Source: Dermanyssus gallinae
Lineage: Eukaryota > Arthropoda > Arachnida > Mesostigmata > Dermanyssidae
Length of the DNA: 64,000 bases
Direction: 5' to 3'
Assembly (NCBI GenBank): GCA_003439945.1
Contig: QVRM01000429.1
Location: 1 to 64,000, forward strand
Below are positions 10,365 through 21,049 of this stretch, one piece after another. A model generated the notes under the pieces. It had not been told where the DNA came from. It worked only from the letters and a program-made list of their open reading frames with translations, and searched no databases. A program made the translations under genes and the position numbers. Every line of letters starts with the position of its first letter. Position 1 is the first letter of the stretch.

Positions 10365-10625
10365 TCTTACTGACCCAGCTTTTATCGACGGACACGAATC
10401 TGCGCCAAATATCCGACGGATTTTTCTACATATTGGCCAAATTTCGCTGTGAAGCGGAAACACGCGCGTCTTTTTGGCCTTGGTTGAGCGAATGCGGCAC
10501 CTATTTTGCTCTGAGCTTTTTCATCTTCAAGTTCTCGTGCAGGATGAAATGCACACTACTCAAACTGATCCCCAAGGCCTCCGCTATCTCCCTAATGTTC
10601 ACTCGCTTATCTGCGGCAACGATGA
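10365..10625 (-). mobile_element. Mariner transposase fragment (same family as 7053 and 63505)
   Basis: The minus strand reads VNIREIAEALGISLSSVHFI, nearly identical to the helix-turn-helix at 63.9 kb, then a stop, QKDARVSAS, and WRRFVSVDKSWV carrying the first catalytic Asp. Both ends are ragged, without terminal repeats. It lies inside the CR1/jockey-like LINE. Confidence 0.75.
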
Positions 10626-10819
10626 AAAGCGGGGTAAATAGATTGCACCGCAGACATCATAAGATACACTTGGTGGACACAAAAACCGCTTATTTAAACA
10701 GCCGTCGCTTTAATGCAATCCGCACTTTGAGGGCAGCATTCTACTAAAAACAATTCGAGTTTGCGAATGCGCGACATTCCTCAAAGCTCTGGAAATTCAT
10801 CAACGTAGCAGGCGACGCA

Positions 10820-11268
10820 GTGGACTTACTGTCTACGTTATTAGTTGGCGATGATAGAACTTTGGAAAACCCAGTGGAAATTACAGACGAGCTAAACCGT
10901 CACTTTGCCACGTTAGGTAATACTACAGTCGCTCATCTCGAGAAAGTCTGGGGTATGGAAACCTTACTTGATGAGGTCTGGAAAAGAAAAAATATATTTT
11001 CACTCTCTGCTGTCTCTGTTTCCAAGTTTTGGTTATTCTTTCTAGTCTTAAGGCAAACTGGAACCGAGGTGTCATAGGTACGCCTGCGAAATTCTTGAAG
11101 CTAGCAGCTCGTTCAATTGCACGACCTCTGACTTCCATTATAAAATGTTCGTTTAAGTCGGAAGTTTCCCAGCACGGTTAAAGAATACGGCGGTGTTTCC
11201 TTTGTGAAAAAAGTGTGAACAAAACCGCGCAGCAAATTACAGGCCGATATCGGTCGTTGACTATATAT
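10820..11268 (+). pseudogene. LINE linker and start of reverse transcriptase
   Basis: The plus strand reads ITDELNRHFATLGN in one frame, then with shifts TPAKFLKLAARSIARPLTSI, SFKSEVFPSTVK and NYRPISVVDY, a standard succession at the beginning of jockey/CR1 reverse transcriptases. Indels change frame at least twice. It stops at the insertion point of the nested LINE and resumes at 12486. Confidence 0.75.
11256..11268 (+). repeat. Target-site duplication of the nested LINE, left copy (GTTGACTATATAT)
   Basis: A perfect 13-base direct repeat with 12473-12485. Confidence 0.9.
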
Positions 11269-11362
11269 TATTATTATGGTTTATTAACACCCAGGTTGGG
11301 TAAAATTATAAACATATACATCAGACACAACTAGTGCTTCCTTCACGTCATTGGGTCTTCTC

Positions 11363-11821
11363 TCATCTTGCAAGCTCAGCTATTGACTGAACTGCAGGAC
11401 ATGCTGCGGCGTGGTATCTATCGCACTGGGCAGAGCACCTCGTGCACCTGCAACACTCCTGAGGATCGTGGAATTCTTCCGTGCTACATAACACGTGATG
11501 AAACCCGTGGGCTGCAAACGCCGTAGTTAAATGTCTGCCTTTATACCCCGCTGCTCGCCAGGCCGTGCTTGTCATCGCTACCGTATTATATATTCCTAAA
11601 TCGATTCCCTTCAATTTTTCCGTCCACTTCAAAGTATAAGCCTCAAACGCTTTCGTCCTAGGTAAACCCCATCGAAGTTGTAATTCCTGTGTCATTAAAC
11701 TCCCCCCCTCTAAGATATGAACTATTCTATTCTTACTTGAATTGGCTAAACCCAAAACCCGTTTCATAAAGAAAAATCTGGCTCTATCTAGTAATTGCAG
11801 TTCTGTTTCTCCCAATTTTTC
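11363..11821 (-). pseudogene. C-terminal region of the nested LINE polyprotein with Cys/His knuckle
   Basis: It continues in the same frame after the single stop. It starts EKLGETELQLLDRARFFF and ends with CTRCSAQCDRYHAAAC shortly before the stop, a zinc-knuckle-like pattern typical of LINE C-termini. The family-X C-terminus at 61.0 kb has the parallel CRLCSQACMMYHASAC. Confidence 0.8.
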
Positions 11822-12472
11822 TCATATAAGTGATATACAGAATGTTGCTATTGGTTCTATTTTAATTTTGAAAAGAGCGGAGGCGGTATGTATTGACAAC
11901 ATTTGCGGGCTCTTAATTGCTGCTGCCGCTCGGATTGCTTTTCCCACTCTGCTTTCTATATGTCTTCGGAAACTGCTACCATTCGACGTTATAGTGACAC
12001 CCAGATAAGTAAATTTATTTACAAATTGTACTACATTGCCCCTAGCTTGAATAACGTCGTTTTTTGCTAATCGACCCCCTCGTCGAAACTTAACTGCTAC
12101 TGTCTTTTGCCAGTTTATGCTAAGCCCCATCTCGTCCATATAATCAATTATTCGTTCCAGTCCCTGTTTAACCCTAAATAGACTCCTACCATAGATTACA
12201 ATGTCATCTGCATACATTAAAGTACTTGCCCACTCTCGAGTCCACCCCTGTCTCACCCGGTTGGGTAGTTCTCCCAATAATACTGAAAAAAGCAACGGGC
12301 TAAGCCCGTCTCCTTGAGCCACGCCGGTTGTTTGCTTTACTGTTCCCACAATCCCTATACCGTTGTCGATGCATACTATGCTCTCCCTAAGGATGGCCCC
12401 CAAAATTTTTAACAGCTGATTCGGAACTCCCTCCAAGGCTAGCTTCTCCATAATTATGTTTCTCGGCGCTAG
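11822..12472 (-). pseudogene. Reverse transcriptase of the nested LINE, nearly intact core
   Basis: The minus-strand frame is open for 210 codons. It shows TTGVAQGDGLSPLLFSVLL (motif B) and TLMYADDIVIYG with an intact YADD (12203-12214), then GLSINWQKTVAVKF and FVNKFTYLGVTITS (motifs D and E), then LFKIKIEPIATF. Motif A is cut by the 5' truncation. A single TGA at 11824-11822 interrupts an otherwise continuous frame into the C-terminal part, consistent with one nonsense mutation. Confidence 0.85.
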
Positions 12473-12485
12473 GTTGACTATATAT
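12473..12485 (+). repeat. Target-site duplication of the nested LINE, right copy
   Basis: Identical to 11256-11268. Confidence 0.9.
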
Positions 12486-13330
12486 CAAAGGTTTATGAGA
12501 AACTGGTGTTGATCAGGCAAAATCGACAAATAGAGTCGATCAATTTTATATTGCCTAACCAGTTCGACTTTCGCGAAAGTGCTGGCTCACTTATGGCACC
12601 GGGTATCCGATTCAATCGAAGCAAATAAGTTTGGTCTTGCAGTATTTCTTGACGTGTCGGTTGCTTTTAATTGTCTTAACCATTCCTTTCTGTTCCGGAT
12701 GCTCGCTCAGCTGTGCTGCTCCGCCGCGGGTGTTGCCTGGTTTAGGTCTTATGTCTCAGGACGGAAACCGGTGGTTTGAACTAATCAAATAGGATACTCG
12801 ACGCAACAGATTAACCACGGTTACCCTTAAGGCTTGGTTCCCGGACCTTTTATGTTTCTAATCCTTCTGAATTTTGGTCTATTAATAATTCGGGGACTAA
12901 AGGTTGGTTATACTAAAGCTTTTGTTATAGTAACCCCTTTCTGAGTTAATCATCGAAATTTTTATACAGATTTGCACCAGGTCTAAGGCTCGTTTTCCAG
13001 GAAAACATAAGTAGGCACACCGCATAGAATATATTGCCCCCAAATACTATGCTGTGATATCGGCAATGCGTAGAATGAAATTATTAGGGTCCCTACAGAG
13101 GGCTTACTTTTGGTGTACAATACCGTCTCCCTACCAATTCTATGCTATCTTTTTCTGGGGTGGTGGTTATGATGGAATTCTCCGGAGAATCAGTGTAATA
13201 CAGAATGATGCACTTAGAGCACATTTTTTCTCCTAATGTATTCTTACCTGATTTATCAGCTAGACGTGAAACAACTTTCCCAGGGCCCTCAGTATCCTGT
13301 GCTTTGGATAGAAGATCACCCCCCAGATAG
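12486..13330 (+). pseudogene. Reverse transcriptase core and thumb of the CR1/jockey-like LINE
   Basis: The plus strand reads ILPNQFDFRESAGS, then FGLAVFLDVSVAFNCLNHS (motif A; the AFD of the family is AFN here), GVAWFRSYVSGRKPVV, and after a stop a motif-B relic NHGYP-x-GLVPGPFMFLI. Further on is RISVIQNDALRAHF, equivalent to the L-x-RI-x-x-LQNKALR thumb phrase. Stops and shifts separate the blocks. The YADD region is not recognisable. Confidence 0.75.
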
Positions 13331-13383
13331 AAAAGTTATATTTATCCACTGTGTTGTTTCCTGTTGTCGTTGTGTACTAAGAA

Positions 13384-13658
13384 AATGTTGTATGAGCGTA
13401 TCACTTAATTTGCGCGTATATGTGATGGCGTGTCGCCTCACCTTGGCGTTGTAACGAACGCTCTTATAAAATCCTTGTGAAAATACTTTTTGTAATTACA
13501 TATAATGTAGAGTGCTTATTTAAAGCATTATTTAAATTTTTGACTCGTGATCATTTTGTCTCTGTGTTTGATTCATTTTCTATTATTTTTTATTTACTAA
13601 AAAACGTAAGCATTGCAAAATGCAGTTCCGTTGAATAAACGACGTTTAAACTTAAAAA

Positions 13659-13660
<2 letters not shown>
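13384..13660 (+). mobile_element. 3' UTR of the CR1/jockey-like LINE
   Basis: About 277 bases clearly homologous to 61648-61940 (shared TGTATGAG, TTGCGCGTATATGTGA, TGCAGTTC-GTTGAATAAA). It ends with AATAAA at 13634-13639, then ACGTTTAAAC, an A-run and a TA tract. Confidence 0.85.

Positions 13661-13662
<2 letters not shown>

Positions 13663-13694
<32 letters not shown>
13663..13694. repeat. TA microsatellite at a LINE 3' tail
   Basis: Directly follows the LINE A-run. Confidence 0.9.
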
Positions 13695-13698
<4 letters not shown>

Positions 13699-13926
13699 TT
13701 CAACTATTTCGTTATTTCACCTTTCACCAGATTTCACCTTATCTAGGCCAGTCTTGATGCTCACAGGGTTTCAAAAAGACCATACAACACACGCAGAACA
13801 ACAGAGTTGTTGTTAAAAGTAGAAAAGCAATACCTGTTGGGCGCAAAATAGTATATTGGCGACGAGTGAAAAGTCCACGACTTGGCAGGTCCACAGTCCA
13901 GTTAGGCGATTGAAATCAGATATCGC

Positions 13927-13932
13927 CTCTCT

Positions 13933-13977
<45 letters not shown>

Positions 13978-13978
13978 C
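13927..13978. repeat. Compound CT/TA microsatellite
   Basis: A run of CT dinucleotides passes directly into TA dinucleotides. Confidence 0.9.
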
Positions 13979-14063
13979 ATCTTGTATGCCTTCTGGCCAT
14001 CTGCGGCAGACATTGCTTGTCTATCGTGCCAATTCAAATACGAAATTATGCCAGACCTCTGAA

Positions 14064-15160
14064 ACGGACACATAGACTCGAACGTATGATGAACCAGAAG
14101 CAAAACACACATACACAGATACAGCGACCCACACACAGTCACCGTAGACACATCACGTCTCAATCACATTTTTACGATTGAAGACGTTTTTTTTCGAGGT
14201 TCGGGTGGCGGCAATTGCCGTACACGTCCGCTCGTTTGGCTGATATACCGCCCACTGGCTGAGCAGGTCATAAAGTTTCGTTCCTTTGCGCGCCTTTTAG
14301 GATCGCCCTACCAGTAGTTCAATTGTCGCACAGCTTGGCACACACTGATTAGAGCATATGTATTTTATAATACAACCTGTGCGTATCGGACGATTATACA
14401 ATAACTCAGACCACCTTTAAAAACCGCCCTTTAAAGCACTTAAATATATTATTTCATAGACGTAAAATTGCCTACAGCTGTACAGACACTTCCTTACAAC
14501 GTAACGCAGACACACACACACACACGCAAATATACAGAATCTTTCAGAATGCTTTGTGGTTTAGTACAACGAGGCGAATTTCTTTTTTGACAATCGACAT
14601 ATAAGCGGAAATGTCTTAAAAATTACTAATTGAGCGTAAAAGACAAAATATAAGCATTGCAAAGGGTTTTAATTCTTGAGATTCCGTTTTTTTGTCATAT
14701 TGCTCTCACTTCAAAAAATTATATTTCCGCCATTGCCTTCAAAGTTTGTTGAGCGAATATATATATATATATATATATATATTGATTCCTTCTTCTCTGT
14801 ATGACCATGGGCGATAAAGATAGAACATATAATTACTGTGGTGAATAGAACATGCTTTCCGTGTGAGGTATTAAATATCAACAAACGCAAAGTCACAGCT
14901 GAAATATTTGTGGCAACTACAAAGGACGATGGATCTAAAAAAATCAAACTCGCGTTTGTGCCATAGTACGTTGAGTTTGTACAAAATAAGGTGCTAGCGT
15001 ATGAAGACTCACATGCAGACTTATCTCCGTGTACACGATCAGACTTAATACAGTGCTCATGTATGTTTGGCAGATTTGCCGCAATAGTAGTACTAGTTGT
15101 TGTTGTCGTCGTTTTTCGCTAAGTATACGGCCATAAAGAAGGTGAAATACTACATGTGTA
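14064..15160. other. No gene recognised
   Basis: Mostly AT-rich sequence with a CA run at about 14510-14524 and a TA tract at 14757-14782. No coding signal was seen. Confidence 0.45.
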
Positions 15161-15169
15161 ACGTGTGAC

Positions 15170-15960
15170 GAGATTCTTACCTCGGCCCACACGACGGACG
15201 CAAGAATGCCTCTGTGGAGGACCTGCCTACTGTCGAAATGATCGCCGAACGCCACGCCGAAGATGACCCCTAGAGGCAGAGAACGGGAGTAAAGAGACGA
15301 AGAGGCACAAAGGGAGAGAAAACGGGAAATATTGGCAGTCCCTTGTGAACTAGTTTGTGGCTCGAAGGGAAACGGGGGGGGGGGGGGAAGGGCGGTCAGT
15401 TCGCCGTCAGGTTCGCAGAAGCAAAGGCGGGAACAAGCACATATTGGGAGCGGCAATGCCTTTCTCCTGCGCCACACCGCATACAAGTTCCCCAGAGGGA
15501 CGTCATCTTCGGCAGCGGCGGCGGCGGCAGCAGCAGCAACAGCAATCTGAACGGGCTGAAAACGAGTCCTGCAAAAGAGGTAAGGCTGTCTCTATTTTCA
15601 GCCCCGTCTGCGCAGTGGGAGTCGCCCCTCTGCCTCCGTAGAGTTGTAGAGTACGCCGATGCCACGCGCTGCAGTCTATCGAGTCCTGGGTGTCCATGTC
15701 TGGCCGGAAATTGGACGTTCCTTTTTTAAGCTGTTTTACTAGCGCCTTTCTCATCGTCCTGCGCACCATCCTCGTCCTCCAGGCGGCACGAGACTGGCTT
15801 CTCGAATGCACTCGTTATCACACTAACGACAGCGATAGCCTCAACGCATGCACCTACATGCTTACACGCAAACGGTGGCCACTGTGCCATTGTCATCGTC
15901 GACTTTATAATCACGGTATGCCTCGACGGCGTGTGCCATAGTCGCTGCCACCGCTATGGT
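15170..15960. other. GC-rich, CpG-rich island with G14 and CGG/CAG repeats
   Basis: The island is unlike its AT-rich neighbours. It holds a run of 14 G (15374-15387), a CGG/CAG triplet stretch (about 15513-15545) and several overlapping short frames on both strands. A donor-like AAAGAG/GTAAGG occurs at 15580. It could be a promoter and first exon of a host gene, but no start codon, TATA box or protein family can be assigned. Confidence 0.35.
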
Positions 15961-16084
15961 CCACGGTATTACAAAATGCTTTTTCTCTGTTTATATATAT
16001 ATATATGTATATGTGTGTCGTTCTTTAAGTAGCTAGAAAATATATTAAAATCACCGGACTTTTCAACCTGATTTCTCGACATAC

Positions 16085-16320
16085 TTTTCCTAAAGCTCTG
16101 CACATTTAATCATACAACGGTGTTCCAACTTTCTGATCTCTTCGAAAAAGTAATAAGCTGAGGCGCGCTCCACAGCGACGATAACCTCGGCGGATCGGAC
16201 GTAAAGGTCTGACTTCAAGCCAGATATTGAAGTTGGGGAATAGGGAAAAGTCATAAGTGACCAAATCAAGAGGGTATTATGGATGGGGTAGAAATTCAAA
16301 CTCTAATTCGTGCAATTTTG
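16085..16320 (-). mobile_element. Mariner transposase C-terminal fragment
   Basis: With frameshifts, the minus strand reads YPLDLVTYDFSLFPNF, a decayed form of the mariner YSPDLAPxDFFLFPxL block holding the third catalytic Asp. Then comes EVIVAVERASAYYFFEEIRK, matching the C-terminal helix. No terminal repeat was found. Confidence 0.55.
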
Positions 16321-16639
16321 CCACTGCGATAGTAGCCTGCGTGCGCCGAAGCGTTGCCATGGTGAAAAACGACATTTTTGTGCAATAATTTCGGCCGTTT
16401 CGTTTAAAGTTCTTTGTGAAAATGGTTCAGAAGTATGCTGTTACGCACGACATCTCCGATATCGAGCGTTGAGCATTTGGCGCCGCAGTATTAGTTATTT
16501 TGGAGCGCGCCAGCAGACGCCACTCGTCTCAGATATGATCAATATGCTACAGGTCAACGGCGTCAGGTCAGAATACGACGACACCACGCGCTCTATGATG
16601 CGCACTAAGAAGAAACACGAATCTGTGTAGAGAACAAGA

Positions 16640-17360
16640 GTGAAACTTATACGATGAATAAACTAGGTCAAGAGGTTCGTAGTGCTAACCGAGATCGGAC
16701 CGAATAGTCACTCGCAAACCAGCAGTCAACGGGAGTGGTTAGCTGCCACTCTATAAGGTAGCCGCGGGATATCTCGCCTTCGGGGAGATACCCAAACCCC
16801 AGTACGTACCACCTTCGCTTGGCTACCTCGGATCCTCGCGATCCACCCCCAGATCTAATTGTTGTCAATTAGTAATAAGCATTAGGTACGTAACATATGC
16901 AATCATATACTTGTGAGGCGGCTTGACCCTGTTATGAGTAATCGCTGAAGACAATTCCTTGGAAATTCCCCAAAAAATAGCCAATATATTACGCACACCA
17001 CCTTGTGAAAAGCCTACGATCTCAGTTTCTTTTAATTAATCATCCAAAGACAAACTATCGCCAACGCTGGTGCAGAGACCCCCATAAGCTGTGTTCAGTG
17101 TTAAACACAATTCGGTGTTGATTTGCGCAGTTCTGTATTTCTTGGGATAGGAATTGTCTAATCACTTTACGGAACTCGGATCAATCTATGTTTGCGACAA
17201 GTGCTGACATGCTCAGTTCAAATGTTTGCTACACGTAATCTAAACGTCAATCGCAAATCGTAATCAAAACCATTGCTGCTAGAGACTCTTGCATGTCTTT
17301 TCTGGATGTTGTGTAACTGTTCACGACTATCGTTAACAGTGTAGAAATGACAAGAACTAG
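16640..17360. other. No gene recognised
   Basis: Unique-looking sequence without motifs or long frames. Confidence 0.4.
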
Positions 17361-17369
17361 CACGGAGAT

Positions 17370-17741
17370 TACAAACACAGCAGATGGGATCGAAGGCGTG
17401 GTAAATAAAATTAATCCAAAAGCGGCGTGTGGTCTTGACGGGATTTCGGTAGGAATTATCCAGGCAGGTGCTTAAAAGTAGAGTATAGAGTATTCTAGAG
17501 ACAAATGAAAAAAAAAATGAATAATGACAAGGCTGAATTAGGTAAGGGCATAGGCTAGATAATCATATTTTGTATTAAGTCAAGTTGTGAAAGCATCGAG
17601 ATTGCGGGGACAAGGGTGTGTGGCTGGGTTTTTAGATCTAAAAAAACATAAGATATGGTGGACGAAAAAAAATAATCGTGTTGGAGAAGGGTTTTGAGCT
17701 GGGTGGAGTAATTAGAATAAATTTATAGGAATAACACGATT

Positions 17742-17827
<86 letters not shown>

Positions 17828-18480
17828 CAGATGCAAATGGTGAAGACGGCACTGAGGATCAAAATGAAATGGGATCGCAGAGTAGTGTTCGCGTCTAGGG
17901 AGATCGGGCACAATAGTCAGCAACGGACATGCCCAAGGGTATCGAAAAAAATCGCGAACTTGAAGGTAAACAAGCTACATAGAGGCAAATGAAAATTGGC
18001 GATGAGTTTCAGATCGAGTTTGGCAGGTATATATGGAAAAAAAAACTGGAATGGGGCGGGGTGGAATGGGTATGCGCTAATTCAAGAGCGAAGTGGTCTA
18101 TTTGCAGATGCCAGAGCAGAGATGTTGAATACAATGATACAAAGAGCGAAACATAGGGAGGGGCAAAGTACAGAATGTCGAGGTTGTAGGCTAGGGACTG
18201 GGTCAATCGAGCATATTGCAAATGTATGTGCAGTCTTGGAAGGAACAGAGATATAGACCTGTCGGAGACCTTAGTTTTAGGAAAAAAAATTTTTAGAAAA
18301 TACGAGGTCGATATAACAAAGAAGAGGTTGTCCCAATAGAGGGAAAATACTCAGCAGGTATTAGAGGATACATTGCGTATGGATGCGTAGGTAACATATA
18401 TGCTGCCGCTCTAAACGCCCTAATTTAAAAAGGTGACATGTTTATATAGGTATACATGCCAAGCGTATAAGAAATCAACT
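17370..18480 (+). mobile_element. LINE, family Y: reverse-transcriptase scrap, C-terminus and 3' end around an AAT repeat
   Basis: At 17370-17480 the plus strand reads NKINPKAACGLDGISVGIIQ, the conserved start of a LINE reverse transcriptase. After an AAT microsatellite, 17990-18250 gives LFADARAEMLNTMIQRAK and CRGCRLGTGSIEHIANVC, a C-terminal zinc-finger phrase shared with the minus copy at 45.7-46.0 kb. The 3' UTR to 18480 (containing GGTAACATATATGCTGCCGC) matches 44.16-44.40 kb. Large internal parts are deleted. Confidence 0.7.
17742..17826. repeat. AAT microsatellite
   Basis: About 28 uninterrupted AAT units; the poly-Asn, poly-Ile and poly-Leu frames across it are artefacts. Confidence 0.98.
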
Positions 18481-18484
18481 AACC

Positions 18485-18545
18485 AATAATAATAAATTGC
18501 GCCTAAAGCCGCAATCAATAATAAGCATTGCGCCTAAAGCCGCAA
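18485..18545. repeat. Two tandem 31-bp units
   Basis: The core TTGCGCCTAAAGCCGCAA occurs at 18497-18514 and 18528-18545, each preceded by AATAATAA. The core can pair TTGCG with CGCAA. Confidence 0.85.
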
Positions 18546-19049
18546 AGTAGTTTTATTGTTTTAGACTCTTATTACTGGACTTAAAATCCCTAGGGTTCAC
18601 TGCATATCTCTCAAAGCGTAGCCATTTGTGTTTACAATATTAGTTGTATGAAATAAGATAACGCTATTTTGTGCGGCGTGGATCACATATTCATCTTTTG
18701 GTAATACAGATTTACACAATTCAACGTTTTGGCTAAAATACACATCTTGCCACATAGTTTAATCGATTTTTGTAGTGTCATAAGCACGTTTTACGTGACA
18801 TAACACGTATTAGTATTTTTTGCTTAATTTCTCTTAATTTTAAAACTTAGCTGCGTTAATGATTGGGAATCTCTCCCTGATTTAAACATGCATTTTTGAA
18901 TCTTGAGTAAAGTGCTTCTACGTCTGGCATTGCAGATTTGGGATATTCGCATGCAGTCATGGCTGGCCTTTGTGTTTTTGGCCTTTTTTCTTTCGATAGA
19001 CACGTGCCCTCTTTTGTTACATTGGAACAGTTTGATTAGTTTATTCAAC

Positions 19050-19305
19050 AGGCTACGAATGTCGCAGTCACCCGGTCTGTTCAAACACGAGCTTCCACGA
19101 GAAGTACACAGAGTGCATCTGTCGACTGTGCTCTCAGGTGTGTACGAAGTTTCATGCATCTGCCTGTCTGGCTTTTGTGAAGAGATCGCTGCACTGCCTC
19201 TCTCGAATAACATGCCGCGAGCAACTGATTGTATAATTGTATTATCTGTATAATTGTTAATGTTATATGCATACTCAATATGAGTGAAATAAATATGACG
19301 ATTTC
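19050..19305 (+). mobile_element. LINE family X 3' end
   Basis: Homologous on the plus strand to the minus-strand segment 61010-60840. It encodes CRLCSQVC-x3-FHASACLAL in one frame and ends with TATGCATACTCAATATGAGT followed by GAAATAAA. It is 5'-truncated, and no duplication was identified. Confidence 0.75.
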
Positions 19306-19544
19306 AATGGAAAGCTACACACTTATTCTAAACAACATATTGTGACATCTTTTTTTAATGAGTCTGGAAGCTATTAAAGACTACCGTTTCGTTGCGTAGG
19401 GGTGCGTCGCATGTCTAACCATGGAACAGAAAATCGCTAACAGACTAAGTATACGTATAGCAAAATCCTCACCTCAACGAAGGTTAGCAAGTAGTAAGTC
19501 TGCTACTGCTTCAAGTAGTGCATGAGCAGGCACTTACTTAATAT
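19306..19544. other. No gene recognised
   Basis: A short unique stretch between a LINE 3' end and the LTR-type element. Confidence 0.4.
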
Positions 19545-20040
19545 TGTAACGTTGTTGTGTTACGCTGGTCCGCTCGGGGGATGTAGACTCAGCCGGACAG
19601 GTACTGCAGCACGAGGAACTCAGGAACGAAGAATGACAACGCGTAGCATATGGTCTAGTGCATGACCGAGCAACGAGTGTGTTTTTAGCCAGGTTGCTCG
19701 GTCTATTTATTGACTCACGAGACACCGCGGCGTGCTGACACCCAAAAGAGTGTCAGAACCCGCTCTCAAATCGGTCGAAATTTACAGTGGTTTGTGTTTG
19801 TTTTATATACGAATACAGGTTAATTTAAGGTTTGACTTAGATTGCCGATCATAGGTCGACCCTCTCCAGGTGTCGACCGATGATCGTTTGGACGACGGAT
19901 GACGTTGGCGTTTCGGCGCGAAAGGCTGTGGTTGGTTCAGACATGTATCGGTCGGTGAACGTTGGACGCTGTGGCCGTTGGTCGTGGTCAGTTAGAGTAG
20001 ATTTGAATTGCGCTGTGATGCACACAGTGACTTCGTCACA
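19545..20040 (-). repeat. Probable 3' LTR
   Basis: A 496-bp segment bounded by TG and CA with short inverted ends (TGTGACG, CGTTACA), lying immediately downstream of a polypurine tract on the minus strand. Confidence 0.6.
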
Positions 20041-20054
20041 CTGCCCCCCCTCAG
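20041..20054 (-). promoter_or_regulatory. Polypurine tract
   Basis: The minus strand reads CTGAGGGGGGGCAG directly before the LTR start, as expected for plus-strand DNA priming of an LTR retroelement. Confidence 0.65.
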
Positions 20055-20569
20055 AATTGGCTCGTCCCGAGCCAACAGTGGAGGTCTGTCGCGTGTCAGC
20101 GGACAAGGCGGTTTGTTGAGCTTGGAAGTTGGTCTGGAAAGGTCGGCAGTTCACCTACGTTGTTGATCGCCGGGAAGGTCGCTGTCGTCCGATGTGTCTC
20201 TCGGATGGTTTGGGTTGTAGGTTTGAATGACGGCTTGGCTCGGGATACGGTCGTATTGTCGGTGACTGCAGGCTTGTTGCCACTTGGTACCTCTCTCGTC
20301 TGGGTAGAGTAGTAGTGTGGAACAGAGTCGGCACGGGCGTGCACTCCCGCGCGGTGGGAACCCTCGTTTTCAGTTCTTACACTTTTCCAGGCGATGTCCT
20401 GGATAGTTCACCAGTTGCAGAAGAAAAGGCCGTGGGCGTCGTGACGCTCGTAAAAAAAATATGAGGTCTGTTGGACGAGGTCGGTCGGTTGTACGATGAG
20501 GACGGTTGTATGTTGCGGATGGTCGGTGTTTAACGCCAGTAGGACAGCAAATTGTTCAACTGCATCTAG

Positions 20570-20712
20570 TTCTGCGCAACTTGCCCGGGCTTTTACCTGT
20601 ACGCTTTTAAACCGGGCAAGAATGAACGCTGGTCATGGTCGTATTTCGGTCTTGTTCTGCGCAACTTACCCGGGCGGCTTGTACGCTTTTAAACCGGGTA
20701 AGGACGAACGAT
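20570..20712. repeat. Tandem duplication with 85-bp period
   Basis: TTCTGCGCAACTTGCCCGGG at 20570 recurs with one change at 20655. Each unit also has the inverted partner CCGGGCAAG or CCGGGTAAG beside TTTTAAA, so each can form a hairpin. Confidence 0.8.
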
Positions 20713-20812
20713 GGCACTATGTCTTGAACTCTGTCGTTCGTGGTCGGGGTTGATCGCTTATCGGATCTCGTCGAGTATGGACGGTGTCGTGGTCGGGGGG
20801 CGCAATCGGCGT

Positions 20813-21004
20813 CGGTGGCCGTGGTCGGGGAGCGTCGTCGGCTTCGGTGGCCGTGGTCGCTGAGCGTCGTCGGCTTCGGTGGCCGTGATCGGGGAGCGTC
20901 GTCGACTTCGGTGGCCGTGATCGGGGAGCGTCGTCGGCTTCGGTGGCCGTGATCGGGGAGCGTCGTCGGCTTCGGTGGCCGTGGTCGGGGAGCGTCGTCG
21001 TGGA
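20813..21004. repeat. 32-bp minisatellite, six units
   Basis: CGGTGGCCGTG starts at 20813, 20845, 20877, 20909, 20941 and 20973. Units differ by one or a few bases. The period is not a multiple of three, yet the minus strand is open in all three frames because the unit contains no stop in any of them. Confidence 0.95.
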
Positions 21005-21049
21005 TGTGGCTGTTCTCGGCTGGCTGGTTGAGACATGTCTTGTTCGGTT

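Larger units (their letters stand above)
11269..12472 (-). mobile_element. 5'-truncated LINE (family W) nested in another LINE
   Basis: This 1204-bp minus-strand insertion is flanked by the 13-bp duplication. It begins inside reverse-transcriptase motif A and ends with a 3' UTR whose AATAAA (11280-11285) is followed by an ATA-repeat tail against the duplication. 5' truncation plus a target duplication is the classic product of target-primed reverse transcription. Confidence 0.9.
9602..13660 (+). mobile_element. CR1/jockey-like LINE, decayed and multiply interrupted
   Basis: Plus-strand blocks in order are endonuclease (9808-10234), linker and reverse-transcriptase start (10820-11268), reverse-transcriptase core and thumb (12486-13330), and a 3' UTR ending in AATAAA and an A-run (13384-13660). 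Removing the inserted LINE at 11269-12472 and one copy of its 13-bp duplication restores a continuous reading NYRPISVVDYISKVYEKLVL across the junction, so the halves belong to one copy. A SINE interrupts the 5' part with its own 13-bp duplication, and a mariner scrap lies at 10365-10625. A second copy of the 3' UTR is at 61648-61940. Confidence 0.8.

Noticed and set aside
15332..15729. Gly/Arg- and Gln/Ala-rich proteins in the GC island
   Set aside because: Overlapping frames in several phases over G14 and CGG/CAG runs; none has a conserved motif.
17723..17923. Poly-Asn, poly-Ile and poly-Leu frames
   Set aside because: Pure translation of the AAT microsatellite; the same applies at 49.2 and 58.0 kb.
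20813..21004. A CRISPR array suggested by regular 32-bp periodicity
   Set aside because: The repeats are contiguous with no unique spacers, and the context is a eukaryotic retroelement.
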